Shown here piece by piece: positions 22,075 through 31,260 of a stretch of 64,000 nucleotides of DNA (the stretch's first letter is position 1; each line of letters begins with the position of its first letter). Made by a program: the position numbers and the translations under genes. This DNA comes from Morella rubra (taxonomy: Eukaryota; Streptophyta; Magnoliopsida; Fagales; Myricaceae). The notes below the pieces were generated by a model that saw only the letters and a list, made by a program, of their open reading frames with translations, ran no database searches and was not told the DNA's origin. The DNA is taken from contig CM025849.1 of NCBI GenBank assembly GCA_003952965.2, positions 2,054,944-2,118,943 on the forward strand, given 5' to 3'.

Positions 22075-23068
22075 TTTATGATATTTGAGAAATTGCATGA
22101 TTTATTGAAAACCCATAAAGTTTTATATGCATTACGTTTCGATAAAATTGTTAAAGATTATAGCATGAAATGTGTAAACATGAGCCTATTTTTATGTTCA
22201 ATGATATTTCATGATGTTTTCAATGTTTAAATCAAACCTTTTTGATATTGATTGTTATTCAAGATTTGTGCATGATATTTCATGAAAAGAAGAAAAAGAT
22301 GCAAAGTTCAAAGTGATGTTTATTTATGATATATTATATATGTATTTTCAAACCCTGAGGCCTAGAGTTACAGAGTTACAGAGACAACGCATTGGTACCA
22401 ATTGCAACCCATTGAGTGCACCCATTCTGGAAACGAGTGGTTTATTTTGTAGATTCTTACCGAGTGCACACTTGGACATGGCCAAGCTTAGTAAGGAAGA
22501 ATTCTACCTATAGTATTGGCTTAGTTTGCTGATCCCAAACTAGGTAGCAACTGCACAACCCTGTCACAGGGGTAAATGTGACCCACAGTTATTGCCAAAG
22601 GGATTTTCTATAATATTATTATGAAAGATAAAAGTTGTTTTACAATTATAGTTATATGGATTGAGATTTACCGTTTCTTATTGATTTTTACTTATTAAAT
22701 GTGGCTCTTAAAGTGCACCCTAGCATAATGATTTTACTTACTGAGTTGTCGAACTCACCCCCTTATCTATCCTCTCTTTTCAGATGATATTTAGGAGCCT
22801 GCCAAGAGTCGTGTTAGATGGCGCCTAGGTGGGTAGCTGAGAGAAGGCTTAGAGTTTCAGTTAGATTAAGAGTTTTCTTTGTTTTTTCCAGTTTTTAAAG
22901 AGTTTTAAACAAGTGTTTTTATTCAATTGTTTTGAAGTTTTAAATGTGAATTTGTTATCAAGATTGTTTATTTTGTGATAACTGATTTCGACTCTCAAAT
23001 TTTTGTTGATTTTCACTGGTTTTACGCATAAAAGTAACCCCTTAGCCGCTAGGGTTTGGGACGTTACA
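22075..23068 (+). repeat. LTR4 (partial, inverted)
   Basis: Matches LTR2 in the opposite orientation and ends TTTGGGACGTTACA at NHX exon 1. With LTR3 it forms a head-to-head palindrome with arms of about 700 bp around a ~260-bp spacer. Confidence 0.8.
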
Positions 23069-23126
23069 AATGGACTCGTTAACACAGCGGTTTTCTTCGA
23101 GCAACTGACCGATGATTATGCACAGA

Positions 23127-23134
23127 CAAAGAAC
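23127..23134. repeat. 8-bp hAT target duplication, left
   Basis: CAAAGAAC, repeated at 26224-26231; removing one copy and the element joins NHX exon 1 in frame. Confidence 0.92.
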
Positions 23135-23334
23135 TAGGGTTGCACAGAACTGGACCGCAGATCGGACCGGACCACAAAACTGGACCAGATTTGTGGTCTT
23201 AGTGAAACAAATTCGGTTATATTCGGTCCGGGCCTTTTGAAAAACGGTCTAGACCGCACCAAACAGAATTTAAATATATATTTTTTAATTTTTTTAGTAC
23301 AAAGTTAAATATTTTATCTTAAGTGTCATGCCAA

Positions 23335-23578
23335 TTGTGAAAACGCCTCAGCGGTTAAGTTTACAAATTTCTTTCTTTAAGTGCGTAGGTTCAAATTCTC
23401 GTGTTCTCACATTTTTTGAAATGAAAACTGTTGATTATTTAAATAAAATCAACCACATAAAAGTCAACAGGCACGCACTTAGCCCAGTGGTCATCCCCTT
23501 ACAATCCTCAGGTCTGGAGTTCAACTCCTCCCAGTTGCAAAATCCTCGTTTTTGTTTTTAATAAAACTATTGATCATT
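23335..23578 (+). repeat. tRNA-like tandem units 1-2 in hAT element
   Basis: Each unit has a box A-like motif (CGCCTCAGCGGTTAAG at 23344; TAGCCCAGTGG at 23480) and a box B-like motif (GGTTCAAATTC at 23388; AGTTCAACTCC at 23518), joined by ATTTAAATAAAATCAACC spacers at ~142-bp period. They resemble the head of a tRNA-derived SINE. No tRNA cloverleaf is evident. Confidence 0.55.
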
Positions 23579-24035
23579 TAAATAAGAGGGGAAAATTCAC
23601 TTTGCACCCCTGAACTTTGGGGTCATTTCTAAGTTGCACCCACTTTTATCGATTTCGTTAGATTAGTACTCCAAAGTTTATGTTTACGTTGATTTCCACC
23701 CTGACCTCAAATTACCGTTGTTTCTCACGGCAAACCAACCACGTGCTGTCCACGTGATAACTTAACGATTTCATTTCCCGTTTTGCCCTCATCTCCTTTG
23801 GTGTTCTCTCCATCCACGCTTTTCTCCCATACCCACTAATCTCTACAAATATTTAAACCCTTAAACGCAAACAATAGTAGAAACAAAAAACACAATGACC
23901 ACAAAGCAAGACAGATGCTTTGCATAAACGGGAAAAACAGAATCTCCTTTTATATCCTTCTATTCCTTTTTTTTTTTTTTTCTTTTTGGTCTTCTAGGTG
24001 CGTTGTTGCAGAATGCAGAGGGTTGAAAAAAAGAG

Positions 24036-24251
24036 ATGGGTTTCAATGTCAAAGAGAAGAACGTGGGCTCCCCCATGTATGACTTTATTCGACGAAGTGA
24101 GATTATAAAAATAACAATGATTTACTATGCGTTCCAAAATATTATGGTGTTTGTTCTCTTACGGCATGACGATGCACCTACGTCCCAGCATGTAGCCCCT
24201 GATGAGTCAGCTCATGCTTCCACACACGCAGCACCTGCCGAATCTTCTTAG
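24036..24251 (+). CDS. Unrecognised 71-codon ORF in Pack-MULE
   Basis: Starts MGFNVKEKNVGSPMYDFI and ends with an Ala/His/Ser-rich tail (SAHASTHAAPAESS). It lies just inside the left inverted repeat and after a TTGTTGCAG acceptor-like site, where an element promoter could express it. The family is unknown; it may be another captured piece or a chance frame. Confidence 0.25.
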   Translation: MGFNVKEKNVGSPMYDFIRRSEIIKITMIYYAFQNIMVFVLLRHDDAPTSQHVAPDESAHASTHAAPAESS

Positions 24252-25028
24252 TTCGTTTCTTTCTTTTCTTCCATGTATATTTTACGTGTATATTTCTCTG
24301 TATTCTAGAGCCTTCCTAGTTTGTTTGGAAGTTAGGAAGTTAGACGATTCCTTTCTCTTGCTTATATATTCTATATGTATTTCATATTCTTTAACAACTA
24401 ATAGAATTGCTCAACTCTCATTCTCTCTTTGCCTTCTCACGATAATCTTCTGCTACGTATTTTTCCTTGCTTTCATTTTTTATCCTTTCATGTTCATCCA
24501 CCTCCTCTTTCAGCCCATTAATATAGCTGTTTATTCTTGCCAAGAAAAGAAGAAAGTAACAGACATCAAATGGAAACGCAAACGTAGTTGTTTCTTCTTG
24601 TGCAACCTCCTCTTCCTGTGCTTTTTTATTTAAATTTTGGTCTTTTCATATGGAAACGCAAACGTAGCTGTTATTAATGAGTAGAAAAGATGGAATGTTG
24701 CACAAAGAATCTACTTGTTTTCTTCTAATTTTTTCGTACTATACAAGTAAGTTCATTTGCTTCTCCTTTCTCTTTTTGAAAAAGAGCAGAAAGCTCTTAT
24801 GTTTTGGCGTTTCCTAGAGGATAATTTGCAGTGCTGGTCTTTTCTTTTAAGAAACATGAGGAAGACGACAGAGAGAATAAGGATGAGCGAAAGAGAATTG
24901 AGCTGGTCGGGATGCCGAGGTGGTGAGCTGGTCCTTTCTTTGAGATTTTCAGCAAACCTTTGCTTGTTTGCTGCCTCATGCAATCTGTAGATTAATCTCC
25001 AGCTTTCTGACAACATTGTTGCTTTTTT

Positions 25029-25240
25029 TCACCTCACCTCCTCAATAGGTGTAGCATCACCCTCCTCCCCTTCTTTCTTGGTGGAGTCTTCTTCTTGCTA
25101 CCAACGTCAACTCCATAGTGCTGGAGATACCACTGCTTGAATGGTGCTGCATCAACCTGAACAATAGCACTCTTCACCAAAAGTATGAGTACGAACCAGT
25201 TCATTGTTGGATGCATTGCAAACAGCATCAAGAAGACCGG
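25029..25240 (-). pseudogene. RPS8: Captured 40S ribosomal protein S8 fragment (C-terminus)
   Basis: The minus strand encodes the RPS8 C-terminal part: [10 protein letters not shown], then [30 protein letters not shown], and in a further frame a Glu-rich end before TGA at 25029. Two single-base changes break the frame: an extra T near 25188, and one base lost near 25077. RPS8 is a component of the small cytosolic ribosomal subunit; here it is an intronless fragment inside a Pack-MULE, without the N-terminal half, and not functional. Confidence 0.85.
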
Positions 25241-25255
25241 TCTTTAGACACTCAC

Positions 25256-25425
25256 ATGAGAGTCTCCAAAGCGAAGAATGCCAGTAGGCGTTCTCGAGCA
25301 ACAAAGGTTGTCGAAATATCCAAAACAGCATTGCAGGCAGCCATAAACACACTCCTCTTTGAACTCGCCAACGCCGAGACCAAACCTTTAACAATCTCAC
25401 CATCCAAAGCAATCTGTTCGTTCAT
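25256..25425 (-). pseudogene. Captured exon of an armadillo-like protein
   Basis: An open minus-strand exon (MNEQIALDGEIVKGLVSALA, AACNAVLDIS, ERLLAFFALETL) ending at a GT donor (CTCAT|GTGAGT). The alternating helical pattern suits an ARM/HEAT-type repeat protein, but the source gene is not recognised. It precedes the RPS8 fragment in the same orientation, so a transcript from the right inverted repeat would be a chimera. Confidence 0.5.
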
Positions 25426-25839
25426 TTAAAGCGAAATCAGGGACAAAGCGCCCACAATCCACGCGCTTTGAGACACTATTGCGGCGCTTCTGCTTCCATT
25501 TTTTCGAATCCATGCTTTGTGGTCATTGTGTTTTTTGTTTCTGCTATTGTTTGCGTTTAAGCGGTTTAAATATTTGTAGAGATTAGTGGGTATTGGGAGA
25601 AAAGCGTGGATGGAGAGAACACCAAGGAGATGAGGGCAAAACGGGAAATGAAATCGTTAAGTTATCACGTGGACGGCACGAGGTTGGTTTGCTGTGAGAA
25701 ATAATGGTAATTTGAGGTCCAGGTGGAAATTAACGTAAACATAAACTTTGGATTACTAATCTAATGAAATCGATAAAAGTGGGTGCAACTTAGAAATGAC
25801 CTTAAAGTTCAGGGGTGCAAAGTGAATTTTTCGCTAAAT

Positions 25840-26095
25840 AAAATCAACCGCATAAAAATCAATAAATATGCGCATGGCCTAGTGGTAGTGGTCATTCCCT
25901 TTTAACCCTTTGGTCTGAAGTTCAACTCCTGCCAGTTGTAAAATCCTCCTTTTTTTTTTCTTATAATAAAACTATTGATGATTTAAATAAAATCAACTGC
26001 ATAGATATCAACAAAGACGCTCATGGTGCAGTGGTCTTCCCTTTTTAATTCTTAAGTTTGGAGTTCAACTCCAGCCAGTCACAAAATCCTCCCTT
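25840..26095 (+). repeat. tRNA-like tandem units 3-4 in hAT element
   Basis: Continuation of the ~142-bp units beyond the Pack-MULE. Box A-like TGGCCTAGTGG (25875) and ATGGTGCAGTGG (26023); box B-like AGTTCAACTCC (25919, 26062). Confidence 0.55.
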
Positions 26096-26223
26096 TTTTT
26101 CAAAAAAAAAAAAAATCCAGTCTAAACCACTTATAAGTGGTCCAGCTAGACCGGTCCTTTAATTTAGGCATAACCGGAAATCTAGTCTAAAAATCGGACC
26201 GAATTTCTAATTGTGCAGCCCTA

Positions 26224-26231
26224 CAAAGAAC
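26224..26231. repeat. 8-bp hAT target duplication, right
   Basis: CAAAGAAC, identical to 23127-23134. Confidence 0.92.
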
Positions 26232-26420
26232 AGCCACGAACACTGTCAACGGAACCACCTGTCCATAGTCGTTCCCAAGGTTTCTTACATAATCAGCCAT
26301 CTTGAGCTCTGCAACCACGTGGAGACTCAAGCACGCAAACGGAGAGAGAGGGAGAGTAGGTTTGCCCAGGAAATTGGGTGTTTGTAGAGAACGCAGACAC
26401 GTAGGAAAAGTTGTACAGGA

Positions 26421-28978
26421 GTTTTTTTTTTTTTTTTTTTCTAAACAATACAGGAACATTTTATTGCTACTCAGTAAACCAAAATCGCATACAATGATCT
26501 CTCTTGGAAGAGAGGAAATATCAATAGAACCGCAACGCTTATGGGTTGCCCACCATTGAGCAACAAAATGTGCCATGAAGTTTCCTTCTCGCGGGGTCCA
26601 TCTAAAATTCCAATTCTGGTTAGCCACCAGATAATCTTTAATGATGCTAATTTCTCCTGCTATCATCCAATCTGGAGTTGATTGCAAATCAGTTGCTTGT
26701 TTCCAGACTACCAGTGAATCACCTTCAATGATCAAATATGAATTGGACATATCACTCGCCAATCTGCAGGCCAAGACTCAAGAGGGCTGCTAGAGTCTCT
26801 CCTTTGAGAGGGTTGTTGCCTTGACGCCAAAATCCTCTTGCGTCAACGATTCTGCCAGGGCATTTCTACAAACTGCCGCATAGCTCAGAATGTCATCTTT
26901 TAAGGCAACATCATAATTGATCTTAAACTGATTCGGATTGGGGGTAGCCAATGAACCATTCTTCTCTTCCGACACCAGGCAACACAGTGTTCTTCAAACC
27001 TGCGGGCAGCATCTTGTTTCAAAGTTTCAACATCTGGGACAAAATTATCATGCACTACTCTGTTTCTGGCAAACCAAATAGAGTCAAGAATCACTGCTAC
27101 GTAAAGGATGAAATCCTCCCAGTTTTCCCCATCTCGGTGCGGCATATTATTCGGGTTAAGAACAAATCTTACCCAGTTCACCAAATGTTCTTGACAAAAG
27201 GGCGCAGGGTAGGCCACGGGCCTTCTCTCCAGAGGACTCTGCTGAATAGACAACCAAGGAAGAGGTGGCTGGCAATCTCTTCCGTTTGTTTACAGAGGGG
27301 GCAAGACTAGAGCTTCCTCTAGCATGTTTGGGATGAAAAGAAAAATTTTTGTTCGAAGTGGGAGAGCATCTACAATGACCTTCCAAAACAGAAGTTTAAG
27401 TCTGTCTTGGATTTTCAGAGCCCAGAATTTTTTCCATTCATTAGCAGCCAGGGGGCTAGCTCTAATCAAACTTCCCTTGCGAGCTTGAGAAAAGGCTGAT
27501 TTATCCGAAAATTGACCTTTAGAGTCTAGTGCCCAAATGATCTTGTTTGCCTCATCCGTCATAGTTAATGAAATATTCATAATTGCATTTGTTGATTTCT
27601 CTTCAAACCAGGTCTGGATATCTTGAGTCTTCCATTGTCTAGTAGCAGGGTCCCAAAGGTTAGACACACAGTAGATGTTTCTTGGCAGGACAGTACCATT
27701 TTTGAGCTTGGGGATGGAGCCAGTGATGCCTGGTACCCACGGGTGGCTTCCAACAACCGTACCTCGCCCATTGTTAACCTTTCAACCAAGATTATTTATG
27801 ACAATCTCGCGGGTTATTTTCCACCTTTCTCCATACCCAAGAGCAATCCGATCTCCCTTGGTAATCAAGCAAACTTCCTCCTCAGAGATACTTAGCTGAC
27901 ACTGCTTGAACCCAAAGACACTCTGGGTCGGAGATCACTTGCCAGCCAAGTTTCACTACCATAGCTCTATTTAAATCATACATCTTTCTCAAGCCAAGTC
28001 CCCCTTCTTCCTCTGGCACACAGATATCAGCCCAAGCCTTGGGATGAAAGTGACGAGTTTTCTCCTTAGAGAAACCCCACCAGAAATTTTTGAAGAGGAT
28101 ATCGAGAGAGTGGGAGAATTCCTTCGGGAGAAGGAAAACGGACATGCAGTAAGACGGAAGCGCCGCTACCATAGCCTTGATGAGCACCATTCTACCCGCT
28201 TGCGACAGCGCCTTTGCTTTTCAACCTGAGACTTTTGGGTGATTTTATTTTTCACTTCTGCAAAAGCTTGCTTCTTTGCTCTTGGGATCCACATAGGCAA
28301 CCCCAAATAATTATCCTTGCTGGAATTGTTGTGAAGCCTAAGAGCAGTACGAATGCCGGTCTTAGCTTCATGAGACAGATTAGAACTGAAATGCAAGAAG
28401 GATTTATGGAGGTTGATGCTCTGACCCGACCAAGATGCAAAGGTCTGGAGGCACTCGTGCATGCTGCCAGCTTCAAAAGAGTTAGCTCGACTGAACACCA
28501 TCAGATCATCTGCGAAGAAAAGATGCGAAATTGGTGGCGCCCCTCGCGCTATGCGGATACCATGAATGCGATTCTGTGATTCAGCCCTGGAGATAAAATG
28601 GGACAGCCCTTCAGTAATAAGAATAAAGAGGAAGGGTGAGAGAGGGTCACCTTGGCGGAGGCTGCGTCTTGATTTGAAGAAACCGAACAGGCTCCCATTT
28701 AGCATGATGGAAAAAGAGCGCGACAAGCTGCATTGAAAGATCATTTGCCTCTAGAAGGAGGAAAAGCCAAGGCACCACATTATTTTCATGAGAAAACCCC
28801 AATCCACCTTATCAAAAGCTTTTTCCATGTCGATCTTGAGAGCCATGAACCCTCCGTGTCCCTTCTTCTTTTTGAGGGTGTGCATGATTTCGTTGACAAG
28901 GATGATATTGTCCTGAATCCTTCTTCCCGGAACAAAAGCAGTTTGCGTTTTGGCGATCAAACGATGAATCACTCTAAC
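26421..28978 (-). mobile_element. LINE-1 copy 1 (L1-type), 5'-truncated
   Basis: Its poly(A) tail appears as a T run at 26421-26440, about 120 bp upstream of the NHX start codon. On the minus strand the fragments read, in order: reverse transcriptase (TAFVPGRRIQDNI, LRQGDPLSPFLFILI, FFADDLMVF), a C-terminal zinc-binding/linker region, and an RNase H domain (LIIEGDSLVVW, FRWTPREGNFMAH). Endonuclease and ORF1 are absent because of 5' truncation. Frameshifts split the coding region into about seven pieces. No clear target duplication was recognised. Confidence 0.88.
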
Positions 28979-29970
28979 ATGCGGTGAATCTTGTGCGATC
29001 TGGACACTTGCATTTGTAAAGTGAACGAAGGAATGTTGTCTTTTTGCTTGCCCCAGGCCCCGAGGCCAGAGTCTTGTATATCCGTAGTTTTAGTTTTATT
29101 TATTTATTTTCTAGGCAAATTTAAGAAACAGGACTAAGCCTGCGGGGGTGGGGCGATTTGACCCCGGATCTATCCCTCCCCAAAGAGAGGAGGTCCCAAC
29201 TAAGATAAAGCTCATTGCAATCGCGACCTTTAAAGCTTTCATGGCGATTATGTTTTCTTAAAAAGTCCTTGATGTGAATAATTAGAAAGGAAAGTGAGAT
29301 AGTTTTTTAGTTTTTCTTTAAGTAATTGCAGTCGTGACGTTTAAAGCTTTCATGGCGAGTATGCTGTCTTAAAAAGTCCTTGATGTGAATAATCAGAAAG
29401 GAAAGTGAGATAGGCTTTCAGAAATCAATGAGACTCTCTCTCTCACACGTCTTTCTGGACGGCCTAATTACTTCGTGCACAAATCTCTCACTATCTTAAG
29501 GGGCTTGCATCTATTGGATCCAATATGACAGACGTTCTCAAGGCAACAATAGCTTGTCATAGTAGGAGAAGAAGAACAATAAATCTTCTGCAACGACCAA
29601 GTTCACTATGAGCGAATACGGCGGGCCATACGGGAGCTTGTCAAGGTGGAAGAAGAACAACATACAATCCTTGTTGAAACTAGTACTAGTTATCAATGTG
29701 ATGTCATTTTTCCATAACACATTTATTAGCCGTTTACTATTATTAGGCAACTCTGGAATGTTTGGTTTGGTTTGGTTTTGAAAAAGTTTTTTTTGTAACG
29801 ATTAAGAAAAAATTTTGAGATATGATTATTTAATTATTTGTGAGAATGGTGAGACCTACAAAAATGATGGTTGGAAAGAGAAAGTTTTTGAAATTTATTT
29901 TCTTAGAGAATGTGAGAGTAAAAAAGTATGTTTGAATGTTCTTTTTGTAGATTACAAGCAGAGGGAGAAA
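28979..29970. other. Non-coding interval with a short tandem duplication
   Basis: Nothing gene-like except a ~112-bp-period duplication: TTTAAAGCTTTCATGGCG through GAAAGGAAAGTGAGATAG appears at about 29229-29301 and again at about 29339-29414. Confidence 0.6.
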
Positions 29971-29974
29971 ACAT

Positions 29975-30485
29975 ATAGTCATAGTTATCCCCATAAGTAG
30001 GATCAAAAATCAAATTAGTACCCCTAGTTATCAATTCGATGATTTAAGATCCATAACTTTTGAAGATTATCAATTCTAGCCCCCTATCTAAATTAGGAGT
30101 TAAATCCGACGGAAAATCATGCAAAATGATCAAAATGCCCCTCCAAGATAAAATTATTAAAAAATTCATTAAAAATAAAAAAAAAGACATTTTTTTTTAA
30201 AAAAAGTAATATTTTTTAAATAAAATTATTGAAACTCTATTCAATAATATATTTATTTTTAATTTATTTCTTAAATTTTTGTTTTTTTATTTATTTTTTT
30301 AAATTTAGTATTGGAGGGGCATTTCGGTCATTTTGCATGATTTTCCGTTGGATTTAACGCCTAATTTAGACGGGGCTAGAATTGATAATTTTCAAAAAAT
30401 ATGGGTCTCAAATCGCCGAATTGATAATTAGGGGTACTGATTTAATTTTTACTCATACTTATGGAGCTAACTATGATTTTACCCC
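29975..30485. mobile_element. Fold-back MITE 1
   Basis: Long inverted arms of ~170 bp: CATAGTTATCCCCATAAGTA... at the left pairs with the complement near 30440-30475, and GGAGGGGCATTT/AAATGCCCCTCC pairs internally. It has no coding capacity and its superfamily is uncertain. Confidence 0.65.
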
Positions 30486-30521
30486 TAAAAATTTTTTTTA
30501 TCAAAGATTGAAATGTTTTTT

Positions 30522-30978
30522 TTTTTAAGGAAAATTTATTTTTTAGTCATTGAGTTTTGCACCCTTTTCATTTTTAGTCATGCAATTTTTAGGTTCAAAT
30601 TTTTAGTCTTGGGTTTACATCTGTTCAAAATTTCGTCACTCCTCCGTTAGTCCCCTTAACAGAAATTGTTGCCACGTCAGCTTCTCACTCCACCTCAACC
30701 TCATTTATCCACGTCAGCTTCTCACTCCACCTCAACCTCAGCTCCATTTGTTTTCTCCAAATGCCCAAAACAACATGGATAAGTGATGTTGAGGTGTAGT
30801 GAGAAGTTGACGTGACAATAATTTCCGTTAAGGGGACTAACGGAGGGGTGATGGAAGGACTAAATTTTGAAAGGATAGTAAATCCAAGGACTAAAAATTT
30901 GAACCTAAAAATTGCATAACTAAAAATGAAAAGAGTGCAAAATCCAATGACTAAAATCAAATTTCTCTTTTTAAAAAA
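30522..30978. mobile_element. Fold-back MITE 2
   Basis: Inverted arms of ~200 bp built on TTTTAGTCATTGAGTTTTGCA and GTTAGTCCCCTTAAC. Lies 40 bp from MITE 1. The flanks are T/A runs, so a target duplication cannot be read. A short direct repeat of CACGTCAGCTTCTCACTCCA lies in its centre. Confidence 0.65.
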
Positions 30979-31248
30979 ATCATGTTTGGATTGGAAAATA
31001 TTTTTAAAATAAAAAAACGTTTTTAAAATCATTATCCAAACATAGCCTCTGTTGGAACTCTCTGCTTTCCTTCAAGTCTGTTGGTTTCAAGTGGTTTATA
31101 TATTGTCTTGGCTCCTTGTGTTCGTCAGAACATTTTAGTATCATTCAAACAAAGTTTTATTTGAGGTTCTCAATCTCCTTTGGCATTTTCTCTTCCTTTC
31201 CACTTCAATTCCAACAATCCTAATCATATATTCACTTGGTAAGTAATT

Positions 31249-31260
31249 TTATATTTGTTG
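31249..31260. repeat. 12-bp LINE target duplication, left
   Basis: TTATATTTGTTG, repeated at 34294-34305. Confidence 0.85.

Larger units (their letters stand above)
18009..23068 (-). mobile_element. Chain of LTRs from a non-coding retrotransposon (LTR-int-LTR-int-LTR, plus inverted LTR)
   Basis: Three LTRs (about 1.28 kb where complete) alternate with two internal regions of equal size (344 bp) in one orientation, followed by a fourth partial LTR in reverse. On the minus strand each complete LTR runs TGTAGC...CGTTACA/TATA. Each internal region has a primer-binding site TGGTATCAAAGC (11 of 12 to initiator tRNA-Met) and a polypurine tract such as AAGGAGAGGGGGAT. There is no gag or pol, so the element depends on others for movement. 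The chain sits in NHX just after exon 1 codon ESI. Confidence 0.85.
23588..25834 (-). mobile_element. Pack-MULE carrying gene fragments
   Basis: A 2247-bp element with inverted repeats of ~321 bp (23588-23908 and 25513-25834). The ends are GGGGAAAATTC and the complement of GCGAAAAATTC, and a 9-bp duplication TAAATAAGA/TAAATAAAA (one mismatch) flanks it. The 9-bp duplication and long inverted repeats indicate a Mutator-like element. It has no transposase but contains fragments of at least two cellular genes on the minus strand, which defines a Pack-MULE. It is inserted in the AT-rich spacer of the hAT element's tRNA-like repeats. Confidence 0.88.
23135..26223. mobile_element. Non-autonomous hAT element in NHX exon 1
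   Basis: The ends are TAGGGTTGCACAG and the complement of TAGGGCTGCACAAT, with an 8-bp duplication CAAAGAAC on both sides; both are hAT hallmarks. Subterminal regions are rich in GGACC/GGTCC motifs, the kind of short repeated motif hAT transposases bind. No transposase is present. About 850 bp is the original element; the rest is a nested Pack-MULE (23588-25834). The interior has tandem tRNA-like units of about 142 bp. Confidence 0.9.
16998..26300 (-). pseudogene. NHX: NHX-type Na+(K+)/H+ antiporter relic, exons 1-6
   Basis: Six NHX exons lie in order on the minus strand. Exon 1 (26300 down to 26224, resuming at 23126-23069) begins MADYVRNLGNDY and continues VPLTVFVAVL, LLEENRCVNESI. Exon 2 (17588-17712) reads CVAGTIILLLSKGKSSHI, LFFIYLLPP. 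Exon 3 (17418-17512) has FQVKKKQFFQNFLTIMSFGV, carrying the family amiloride-site neighbourhood. Exon 4 (17264-17323) has WWLFPKLGFVGLTAQDY. Exon 5 (17152-17204) has SSTDTVCT. Exon 6 (about 16998-17060) has VLHQDETPLLYSPVFGEGAV. NHX proteins move Na+ or K+ into vacuoles or endosomes in exchange for H+. The remaining two thirds are absent, the exon 3 donor reads CT instead of GT, and several insertions separate the exons, so this is a dead fragment. Confidence 0.88.

Noticed and set aside
24202..24633. 143-codon hydrophobic frame in the Pack-MULE
   Set aside because: T-rich low-complexity sequence; no family features.
23335..26095. Functional tRNA genes suggested by box A and box B motifs
   Set aside because: No acceptor-stem pairing or anticodon arm could be drawn; treated as tRNA-like repeat units.
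29221..29414. Possible CRISPR-like or satellite array
   Set aside because: Only two copies of one ~75-bp block; an ordinary local duplication in a plant genome.
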